DNA of 18,769 nucleotides, taken from contig JBALTG010000089.1 in assembly GCA_036964625.1 (NCBI GenBank), positions 1-18,769 on the forward strand, in the 5' to 3' direction. This document shows positions 7,733 to 13,552 of this stretch, piece by piece. The notes under the pieces were generated by a model that did not search any database, was not told the DNA's origin, and saw only the letters and a program-made list of their open reading frames with translations. Source of the DNA: Motiliproteus sp036964625. Its GTDB lineage: Bacteria; Pseudomonadota; Gammaproteobacteria; Pseudomonadales; Balneatricaceae. The position numbers and the translations under genes are program-made. Positions within the stretch are counted from its first letter, which is position 1. The number at the start of each line of letters is the position of its first letter.

Positions 7733-7787
7733 CAGCGGTTTGCTATTGTTTACGGCAGTTTGCGCGGTTTAAATTGCAGCAAACGCT
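7733..7787. promoter_or_regulatory. Imperfect inverted repeat in the gfcA / exporter divergent region
   Basis: AGCGGTTTGCT on the left and AGCAAACGCT on the right are reverse complements apart from one extra G, with about 30 bases between them. The pair lies in the roughly 200-bp divergent promoter region between the gfcA-like gene and the SLBB exporter, so it could bind a regulator of both. It may equally be a chance structure. Confidence 0.3.
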
Positions 7788-7842
7788 GGTTTGGCCTAAA
7801 GTAGTCGAAACAATTCAGGTAAAAATTCGGAGATTGACGCAC

Positions 7843-8100
7843 ATGAAAAAAGGATTACTAGTTCCTGTTTTATTACTCGCTATGGGTTCAACCGTTCACG
7901 CAGCAGCACCTGCAGCAGCTGCCGGTGCGTCTACGGCTACGTCAGCAACAGCTGGAGCTGCAGCCGCTGCTACCGCTGCGACCGGTGCAGTCACAGCTGC
8001 TGTCGGCCTTAGTGTCGTGGCAGGTATTGCCGCCGCGGGTGCACTTGCAGTAGATAATGCGGGCACCACTGGCACCACTGGCACAACCGGTACAAACTAA
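7843..8100 (+). CDS. GfcA/YjbE(YmcD)-like small Ala/Thr/Gly-rich secreted protein
   Basis: 85 residues from the ATG at 7843, chosen because CGGAG lies 10 bases upstream and a signal peptide follows directly (MKKGLLVPVLLLAMGSTVHA). The open frame extends upstream only through a TTG start with no ribosome binding site. The mature part is almost entirely Ala, Thr, Ser and Gly, has one hydrophobic stretch (AVGLSVVAGIAAAGALAV) and ends in GTT triplets. YjbE and GfcA of E. coli have the same low-complexity composition and open the yjbEFGH / gfcABCDE operons. Here the gene is on the opposite strand to all other gfc-type genes, divergent from the exporter and convergent with the YjbF lipoprotein gene. 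It is followed by a strong bidirectional terminator. Assignment rests on composition and context, since this family has little alignable sequence. Confidence 0.65.
   Translation: MKKGLLVPVLLLAMGSTVHAAAPAAAAGASTATSATAGAAAAATAATGAVTAAVGLSVVAGIAAAGALAVDNAGTTGTTGTTGTN
8062..8097. repeat. 9-bp in-frame repeat at the 3' end of the gfcA-like gene
   Basis: GGCACCACT twice, then GGCACAACC and GGTACAAAC, encoding GTT-GTT-GTT-GTN directly before the stop codon. Confidence 0.85.
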
Positions 8101-8118
8101 GAAACACCTGGGCGCTTT

Positions 8119-8149
8119 TAAAAAACCGGCTTATTGGCCGGTTTTTTTT
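8119..8149. terminator. Bidirectional intrinsic terminator between gfcA-like and yjbF
   Basis: A-run, then CCGGC, a TTATTG loop, GCCGG and a run of eight T. The A-run gives a matching T-run on the other strand, so the hairpin can end both convergent transcripts. It starts 19 bases after the gfcA-like stop. Confidence 0.92.
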
Positions 8150-8209
8150 GCTTTAAAAATACGGTGCTCATTGTTGCGCCTGATTACCCTTAGCCTGCAA
8201 GAAAACAAC

Positions 8210-8905
8210 TTATGGGGTGACGATACTTAAATATTCAATCGTGACCGAGGGGCTATCAGGCGCAAAAAACTGCACCGATTTAAGCAGACGCCTGGTTTGA
8301 GTATCCAGCCAATATTGATTAGCCTCACTCCAATCCAGTGCCTTCACCTCAAATTGCTCCTCGTAGCGATCCGCGGTGTATGTATCACCCAGCAGCTCAA
8401 CCTGCTCGGCAGTGACACGGCGTAGAGAAAATCGTTGCGCGACCCCAAACACCTCATGCCGACTGTAATCCAGCAGCCGCGTATAGGGCGCCATCTGCTC
8501 GCCGTTAGCATCCTTCTGAATCGCCATTAGTGGATCCGGGGTTCGCGAGCTGGAAAGCGAAAGATCTGTTTCAAGCCCCCGCGTCTTAACGATGCGACCG
8601 GACTCTGTCACCAGTATCGCCCTGTCTGCGGAGTACCAGTAATACTGGTTGGCCTCGATTTTACCGAGTACCAACAGTGATTTTTGACCTTTGCCGATTT
8701 TCACGGAGATCGATGCGTAGGGCAAATTACGCACATAGTCGTCGCTGTAGGCCGCCTCGGTATTACCCACTATGCTCAGCTCAAGCAGGTTGACTGCCGA
8801 CGAGAGTGCAGACGACCCCGAGCAGCCACTCAGCAACCCTAATACCAGCAATCCTGGCACCAGCAGCCCTGGCAACTGCGACCCAAAGGCGCACTTCTTA
8901 ATCAC
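8210..8905 (-). CDS. yjbF: YjbF/GfcB-family outer-membrane lipoprotein
   Basis: 231 residues from a GTG start at 8905. I prefer this to the in-frame ATG at 8917: the GTG has GGAGAG five bases upstream, whereas the ATG follows a T-run with no ribosome binding site, and the four extra residues would precede the signal peptide. The lipobox LLSGC follows two LLVPGLL/LVLGLL hydrophobic stretches. The mature protein has the family's features: YASISVKIGKGQKSLLVLGKI, YYWYSADRAILVTESGRIVKTRGLETDL, and a C-terminal half of short beta strands. It is an accessory protein of YjbEFGH / GfcABCD polysaccharide secretion, presumably anchored to the outer membrane. It is convergent with the gfcA-like gene and separated from the exporter-yjbH pair, unlike the collinear operon of E. 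coli. Confidence 0.88.
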   Translation of the reverse strand: MIKKCAFGSQLPGLLVPGLLVLGLLSGCSGSSALSSAVNLLELSIVGNTEAAYSDDYVRNLPYASISVKIGKGQKSLLVLGKIEANQYYWYSADRAILVTESGRIVKTRGLETDLSLSSSRTPDPLMAIQKDANGEQMAPYTRLLDYSRHEVFGVAQRFSLRRVTAEQVELLGDTYTADRYEEQFEVKALDWSEANQYWLDTQTRRLLKSVQFFAPDSPSVTIEYLSIVTP

Positions 8906-8917
8906 TGCTCTCTCCAT

Positions 8918-9074
8918 GTTGAAAAAAATATGCCACGTTTAAAAAAGTAGCCCACGTTGAAATAAGTAACGCTATGTAAAGGATTCGACGCTTTAGCCCC
9001 GGGCTATTCTGATCGCCTTCTAGGCCGCGAATGTTACCGTAACGACCCGGAGAGGAAAAGGAGGAGGTTTTGGC
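8918..9074. other. Upstream region of yjbF
   Basis: No gene seen. It is A/T-rich close to the lipoprotein gene and should carry its minus-strand promoter, but I could not pick a convincing -35/-10 pair. The open frames crossing it translate the repeats further right. Confidence 0.5.
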
Positions 9075-9077
9075 CTC

Positions 9078-9335
9078 CATTTGTGGGTTGGTATTTGTTC
9101 CGATCTCTGGGTGCTGCATGCGTCGGGTTGAAACCCGACCTACAAAAGATAAAACCCCAAACCCCGCTATACATGCATGGATTGGTATTTGTTCCGATCT
9201 GGGTGCTGCATGCGTCAGGCTGAAGCCCGACCCACAAAAGATAAAACCCCAAAACCCGCTATACATGCAGGGATTGGTATTTGTTCCGACTTTAGTGCTG
9301 CCTATGTCAGGCTGAAACCCGACCTACAAGGATAG
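9078..9335. repeat. Three tandem copies of a 92-94-bp composite REP-like unit
   Basis: The segment GGTATTTGTTCCGA starts at 9090, 9184 and 9276. Each is followed by a GTGCTGCATGCGTC stretch (or close variant), a GTCGGGTT- or GTCAGGCTGAA- palindrome ending CCCGACC(T/C)ACA, and, in the first two copies, AAAGATAAAACCCC and CGCTATACATGCA. The same GGTATTTGTT + palindrome combination is present at 2050-2102 and 2250-2302, so both arrays derive from one element. It is non-coding. Confidence 0.85.
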
Positions 9336-9419
9336 GAAGTGTCTTAAATGCAGGAGCAATTTAAGACCGACCCACAAACCCCGCTATTCATGCATGAGTT
9401 GGGTCGGATGCGCCGACCT

Positions 9420-9599
9420 AGAGCTACGCTCCTGTGGGTCGGAATTCATTCCGACAGAACCTCCAGGCGGCTACCTATGTCGGGGTCAGATGTGCCGACC
9501 TACAGGTACGCTCCTGTGGGTCGGAATTCATTCCGACAGAACCTCAAGGCGGCTACCTATGTCGGGATCGGATGTGCCGACCTACAGGTACGCTCCTGA
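9420..9599. repeat. 82-bp tandem repeat with TCGGAATTCATTCCGA palindromes
   Basis: TGTGGGTCGGAATTCATTCC begins at 9433 and again at 9515. The whole 82-bp unit (palindrome, CAGAACCTC.AGGCGGCTACC, TATGTCGGG.TC, GATGTGCCGACCTACAGGTACGC) is nearly identical in both copies, and a third partial junction stops at 9599, next to the proV stop codon. The palindromes could form 3' hairpins on the proV transcript. Confidence 0.88.
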
Positions 9600-9603
9600 T
9601 CGA

Positions 9604-10851
9604 TTAAGCTGCGTTGTCGGTGTTCTCGGTGTTCTCGGTGTTCTCGGTGTTGTCGGTGTGAGTGGCGCCTAGTACCTTGGCCAGGCTGGCACGGGACAGT
9701 ACACCTTGCAGATTTCCCTCTTCGTCCAGTACCGGCAGTGGGTAATCGGTATCCAGGGCTTCGGGGATGATCGATTCCAGCAGTGCGTCGGGTTCGATCG
9801 CCGGGATCACCTCAAAGAATTCGTCTGACATCAGCGTTGTCCGCTTCTGTTCAGAGGTTGCCTCCAGGGTCTCCTGGCTGACTACGCCCTGGTAGCCCTC
9901 TTTGTTGAAGTAGTAACCGTAATCCCCCGGCATATCCTTCATCTGGACCAGCGCTTCGCCGATAGTCTCGGCGGTAATACGCTGGATGGGTGGCTTCATC
10001 ACCGTTTTCACGGTTAGCGCACGGGCACGATTGATATCCTTGACGAACGCTTCGACGTAGTCGTCTGCGGGGTTAAGCAGGATGTCGACCGGTTCGCCTT
10101 CCTGGACCAGTTCGCCATCCTTGAGAATGGCGATTCGATCACCCAGGCGCAACGCTTCGTCAAGATCGTGGGTGATGAAGATAATGGTCTTGTGCAGGGT
10201 TTCCTGCAGTTCGATCAGCTGGTCCTGCATCTCGCTGCGAATCAGCGGGTCCAGGGCCGAGAACGCCTCGTCCATCAGCAGGATCTCGGCGTCGGTGCAC
10301 AGCGCTCGTGCCAGTCCTACCCGTTGCTGCTGCCCGCCCGACAGCTGGGAAGGGAACTGCTCTTCGTAACCACCCAGTCCGACAGTTTCGAGCCACTCTT
10401 TGGCCTTTGCCAGCCGGGCCGGTTTGGCGATCCCTTGGACCAGCAGCCCGTAGCTGACGTTCTCGATCACGGTGCGATGAGGCATCAACCCAAAACGCTG
10501 GAAAACCATCGACATCTTGTGGCGCCGAAACTGTTCCAGCTCCTTGGCTGATAGCGTCATCACATCGGTGCCTTCGACGATGATACGTCCTTCGGTGGGA
10601 TCGATCAGGCGGTTGAAGTGACGGATCAAGGTGGACTTACCCGAACCGGACAGCCCCATAATCACGAAGATCTCGCCTTTGTTGATGTTCAGGTTGATAT
10701 CCTTGAGGCCGACGGTATGACCGGTCTCAGCCAGGATATCATCCTTGGATTTACCGTCGCGGACCATGGGCATCACGGACTTGGCTTTGCTGCCGAAGAC
10801 CTTGTACAGCCCTTCGATCTGGATCAGCGGTTGGCTGCTAGCTTCAGGCAT
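9604..10851 (-). CDS. proV: Glycine betaine/choline-type ABC transporter ATP-binding subunit (ProV/OpuAA) with CBS domains
   Basis: 415 residues from the ATG at 10851; the open frame extends further upstream but only inside proW. The start overlaps the proW stop by 8 bases. There is an N-terminal insertion typical of ProV between the first strand and Walker A (SVMPMVRDGKSKDDILAETGHTVGLKD). Walker A is GLSGSGKST (about 66-74), the signature is LSGGQQQRVGLARA, Walker B is ILLMDEAFSALDP, and the switch histidine is in FITHDLDEA. Two C-terminal CBS-like segments (about 290-400) resemble those that sense ionic strength in OpuA. It drives osmolyte import with ProW and ProX at the inner membrane. 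The last residues form an odd T-E-N repeat encoded by 9-bp units. Confidence 0.95.
   Translation of the reverse strand: MPEASSQPLIQIEGLYKVFGSKAKSVMPMVRDGKSKDDILAETGHTVGLKDINLNINKGEIFVIMGLSGSGKSTLIRHFNRLIDPTEGRIIVEGTDVMTLSAKELEQFRRHKMSMVFQRFGLMPHRTVIENVSYGLLVQGIAKPARLAKAKEWLETVGLGGYEEQFPSQLSGGQQQRVGLARALCTDAEILLMDEAFSALDPLIRSEMQDQLIELQETLHKTIIFITHDLDEALRLGDRIAILKDGELVQEGEPVDILLNPADDYVEAFVKDINRARALTVKTVMKPPIQRITAETIGEALVQMKDMPGDYGYYFNKEGYQGVVSQETLEATSEQKRTTLMSDEFFEVIPAIEPDALLESIIPEALDTDYPLPVLDEEGNLQGVLSRASLAKVLGATHTDNTENTENTENTDNAA
9613..9657. repeat. 9-bp tandem repeat in the 3' end of proV
   Basis: Five units of GTTNTCGGT (outer two GTTGTCGGT, middle three GTTCTCGGT), encoding D-N-T/E-N-T near the C-terminus. 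Only a few codons precede the stop, and the 82-bp array begins just beyond it. Confidence 0.9.
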
Positions 10852-11743
10852 TTTTGATACCCTCCATGTGCTTTTGGGTGCGCTTGGCGTAGGCCTGGGA
10901 CACCCGGTCGAAGATGATGGCCAGGGCGACAATTGCCAGGCCGTTAAACAGACCCAGGGAAAAGTACTGGTTGGTGATCGATTTAAGCACGGGTTGGCCC
11001 AGCCCTTTGACCCCGATCATGGATGCGATCACCACCATCGACAGAGCCATCATGATGGTCTGGTTGATCCCCGCCATGATGGTGGGAGACGCCAACGGCA
11101 GCTGCACCCCGAACAGTCGCTGCATGGGGCTGGCTCCGTAGGCGGTGGCGGCCTCCATGACCTCCTGGTCGACCAGTCGGATACCGAGGTTGGTCAGGCG
11201 AATCACCGGAGGGATGGCGTAGATTACCACGGCGATCACCCCCGGGACCTTGCCGATTCCGAGCAGCATCACCACCGGGATAAGGTATACGAAGGCGGGC
11301 ATGGTCTGCATAATATCGAGCATCGGCGTCACGATCATCCGAGCCCGGTCGGAGCGCGCCATCAGAATGCCTATCGGTATCCCGAGGGCGATCGCTAACA
11401 GGGTGCTGACCGTGATGATGCTTAGGGTCCGCATGGTGTTTTCCCACATGCCGAAATAGCCGATCGCGAGGAAGGCTAGCACCACCGCCAGCACCAGCTT
11501 CCAGGATCGGCTGGCAATAAATACCAGCGCGGCAATGCCGAAGAGCACCGCCCACCAGGGGCTGTTGAGCAGCAGTTTTTCAAACCAGACCAGAAAGCTA
11601 AGTAGGGGTTCGAATAAGGACTCGATGGTGTCGCCGTAATTACGGGAAAACTCCCGGAAGGAGGCATCAACGCTTTTGCGGACAGCCAGCAAATCAGCCC
11701 GAGCCAGCTGCGGGAATGTGGTCAGCCAGGAAGAATCGGCCAT
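10844..11743 (-). CDS. proW: Glycine betaine/choline-type ABC transporter permease (ProW)
   Basis: 299 residues with a soluble N-terminal part (about 1-60), then seven or so membrane helices. The ABC permease coupling motif EAATAYGASPMQRLFGVQLPLA is present, as is the QTMPAFVYLIPVVMLLGIG segment typical of ProW/OpuAB. The start has GAGGT six bases upstream. It is translationally coupled to proV by the 8-base overlap (ATGCCTGA). The 152-base gap to proX holds a hairpin terminator, so proWV is probably expressed at a lower level than proX. Confidence 0.95.
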   Translation of the reverse strand: MADSSWLTTFPQLARADLLAVRKSVDASFREFSRNYGDTIESLFEPLLSFLVWFEKLLLNSPWWAVLFGIAALVFIASRSWKLVLAVVLAFLAIGYFGMWENTMRTLSIITVSTLLAIALGIPIGILMARSDRARMIVTPMLDIMQTMPAFVYLIPVVMLLGIGKVPGVIAVVIYAIPPVIRLTNLGIRLVDQEVMEAATAYGASPMQRLFGVQLPLASPTIMAGINQTIMMALSMVVIASMIGVKGLGQPVLKSITNQYFSLGLFNGLAIVALAIIFDRVSQAYAKRTQKHMEGIKNA

Positions 11744-11850
11744 AGGTACCTCAGGGGTGTTGTGTAAAAGCGGCGCGAAAAGAAGGGTGTTAAGGCGGCG
11801 CTAAAAATGCAGTCAAACAGTACTAAAAAACAAACGCGGCTGCGTGTCGT

Positions 11851-11886
11851 AAAAAACAGGGCCGGGAGGGCATTGCGCTCCCGGCC
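11851..11886 (-). terminator. Hairpin terminator/attenuator between proX and proW
   Basis: Perfect 9-bp stem GGCCGGGAG / CTCCCGGCC with a 9-base loop, followed on the minus strand by CTGTTTTTT. It begins about 10 bases after the proX stop codon. Such a site gives a high binding-protein to permease ratio by partial termination and a stabilised proX 3' end. Confidence 0.82.
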
Positions 11887-11895
11887 TTGCGGCTG

Positions 11896-12894
11896 TTACA
11901 GCTCGGCCAGGGCTTTTTTGACCTTGGCGGCCACCTCTGGAGTCAACCAGGTGCTCCACGTGGCTTCGTAATTGCCAAGGAAGTGCTCCATGGCGATGTC
12001 GCCATCCGCCTGGTTATCTTCCATCCATGCCAGCAGTTGGTTCAGCTGATCGTTTTTGAGCGACCGCTTGGACAGGTAGTCGTAGGCGCCAGGAGCCTTG
12101 CTGGCGAAGCTTACGGTGGTCACCGTGTGTACCGGAGAGGGCGGCCACATGGTCACTTTGGGGTTTTCACACTCCTCCATAGCGGTACAGGTCTGGAAGT
12201 GCTTCTCGTCGACACCTGTACCGAAATCGACCTTGACCATCTTGTACTTGCCGAGGATCGCGGTGGGTGCCCAGTAGTAGCCGAACCAGGGCTTCTGACG
12301 CTCGTAGGCACGGGCAATGGAACCCGACAGACCCGCACTGGAACCGGGATCGATCAGATCAAACCCGGCGTCGCCGAGCTTCAGTGCCTGGAAGATGTTT
12401 GCGCCAGAGATCTGGCAGTTCCAACCCGCCGGGCAGCCGTAAAACGCCGACTTGTCGGGGTCTTCCGGGTGTTCGAACAGCTTGGCGTTGGCGATGACGC
12501 CCTGAATGGTCGCCAGCGAAGGGTCTTTTTCAACCATATACTCGGGAACCCAGAACCCCTCTTCGCCACCGTCGGAGAGCGACTTGCCCGCTATCTGCAG
12601 TTTGCCTGCGGATACGCCACGGTCCAGCGCCTCTTTCATGGAGTTGCTCCACAGCTCCGGTGCGATATCGGGCTCGTTCTTTTCGATCATTGAGGTAAAG
12701 GTGGGCATGGTGTCACCGGGCACCAGCTCGGCGTCACAGCCATAACCGTGCTCGAGAATAAAGCGATCGATATTGGCGATCAGGGTCGCCGAGTTCCAGT
12801 TCATATCGGCGATACTGACCGGGCCGCAGGCGGTCTCGGCCTGGGCCGACATCGTAGCAATCAGTAATGGTAGCGCAGCGATCCATTTCTTCAT
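11896..12894 (-). CDS. proX: Glycine betaine/choline-type ABC transporter substrate-binding protein (ProX)
   Basis: 332 residues. The signal peptide MKKWIAALPLLIATMSAQA is cleaved before ETACGPVSIADMNWNSATL. The protein has the OpuAC-family landmarks: GYGCDAELVPGDTMPTFTSM, EPDIAPELW, and a DPDKSAFYGCPAGWNC cysteine-containing segment. The C-terminal half includes WFGYYWAPTAILGKYKMVKV. It has no lipobox, so it is a soluble periplasmic receptor, as expected in a gram-negative cell. AGAGGA lies upstream of the ATG at good spacing. It is first in the proX-proW-proV unit, an order found in the Vibrio betIBA-proXWV operon and the reverse of E. coli proVWX. The ligand (betaine, choline or another quaternary amine) cannot be decided from sequence alone. 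Confidence 0.94.
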   Translation of the reverse strand: MKKWIAALPLLIATMSAQAETACGPVSIADMNWNSATLIANIDRFILEHGYGCDAELVPGDTMPTFTSMIEKNEPDIAPELWSNSMKEALDRGVSAGKLQIAGKSLSDGGEEGFWVPEYMVEKDPSLATIQGVIANAKLFEHPEDPDKSAFYGCPAGWNCQISGANIFQALKLGDAGFDLIDPGSSAGLSGSIARAYERQKPWFGYYWAPTAILGKYKMVKVDFGTGVDEKHFQTCTAMEECENPKVTMWPPSPVHTVTTVSFASKAPGAYDYLSKRSLKNDQLNQLLAWMEDNQADGDIAMEHFLGNYEATWSTWLTPEVAAKVKKALAEL

Positions 12895-12913
12895 CAGGCG
12901 TTCCTCTTCTCGC

Positions 12914-12972
12914 TAATTAATCTAATTTGGGGGTATTATTACATCTCTAATCATTACAACTCAAATTAATTA
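12914..12972. promoter_or_regulatory. Divergent proX / marR control region with candidate promoter and inverted repeat
   Basis: For proX, the minus strand reads TTGAGT (12964-12959), 17 bases, then TAATAA (12941-12936). An inverted repeat flanks it: TAATTAATCTAATTTG at 12914-12929 and CAAATTAATTA at 12962-12972, the latter covering the -35. AT-rich inverted repeats are typical MarR-family operators. For marR, TATACT at 13008-13013 is a plausible -10 without a clear -35. Confidence 0.5.
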
Positions 12973-13040
12973 TCAGTCGGTCAATTCTCACGGGCACCGA
13001 GCTGGGCTATACTCGCCGAATTCAACAGGACATGTTTTTT

Positions 13041-13532
13041 ATGAAGAGTGATTTTTGCTGGCAAGATGTACTGGTTTCGTTGCGCCGCATCATTCGCGCG
13101 ACAGACCTGCAATCCAAGCGGATGCTCAAGTCCTGTGGTCTGACGATTCCACAGGTGATGGTGCTACGGGCTATCGAAACCCTGGGGGATGTAACGGTCA
13201 AGCGTATCTCGGATGACGTGTTCCTCAGTCAGGCCACGGTCACGACCATCCTGAACCGGCTCCAGGACCGCGATCTGATCCAGCGGGTGCGTCATCAAGT
13301 CGACAAGAGAATCGTTAACGCGCGTCTAACCGAGAAAGGTCGCGGTATGTTGGCGTCGGTACCGCCGTTGCTGCATGATAAGTTTATCGCCCGCTTTGAC
13401 GCGTTGGCGGATGAAGAAAAAAGCCAGATGTTGTCATCCTTGCAGCAGGTCGCCACGATGCTGGATGCCGAGTCGCTGGATGTTGCGCCCCTGCTCGATA
13501 TAGCGCCTGCCAGCAGTCAGTCGGGAGGCTGA
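13041..13532 (+). CDS. MarR-family transcriptional regulator
   Basis: 163 residues from the ATG at 13041, chosen because AGGA lies 10 bases upstream; the ATG at 13032 is only one base after that AGGA. The fold is standard MarR: dimerisation helices at both ends, a helix-turn-helix (VKRISDDVFLSQATVTTILNRLQDRDLI), and the wing with the conserved D-K-R pattern (VDKRIVNARLTEKGR). It is divergent from proX with a 137-base shared region. MarR-type CosR/EctR regulators control ectoine and betaine genes in Vibrio and methylotrophs, so this is likely the local, salt- or osmolyte-responsive regulator of proXWV; that role is inferred from position. It is convergent with the MFS gene. Confidence 0.85.
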   Translation: MKSDFCWQDVLVSLRRIIRATDLQSKRMLKSCGLTIPQVMVLRAIETLGDVTVKRISDDVFLSQATVTTILNRLQDRDLIQRVRHQVDKRIVNARLTEKGRGMLASVPPLLHDKFIARFDALADEEKSQMLSSLQQVATMLDAESLDVAPLLDIAPASSQSGG

Positions 13533-13535
13533 ATC

Positions 13536-13551
13536 ACGCCGACAGCGGCGT
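13536..13551 (+). terminator. Short hairpin between marR and the MFS gene
   Basis: ACGCCG, loop ACAG, CGGCGT, then TTTC. It fills the 20-base space between the convergent stop codons. The T-run is short, so termination would be weak. Confidence 0.5.
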
Positions 13552-13552
13552 T

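Noticed and set aside
8898..9599. Several overlapping open frames on both strands in the second repeat array.
   Set aside because: They are translations of REP-like repeats, with repeated cysteine/proline-rich peptides in every frame and no start signals.
9078..9599. Possible CRISPR array because of regularly spaced repeats.
   Set aside because: The spacers are themselves repeated, unit lengths are 92-94 and 82 bp, and no cas gene is present.
10852..10932. Upstream extension of proV by 27 residues.
   Set aside because: It lies wholly within proW in another frame, and the extra residues are not ProV-like.
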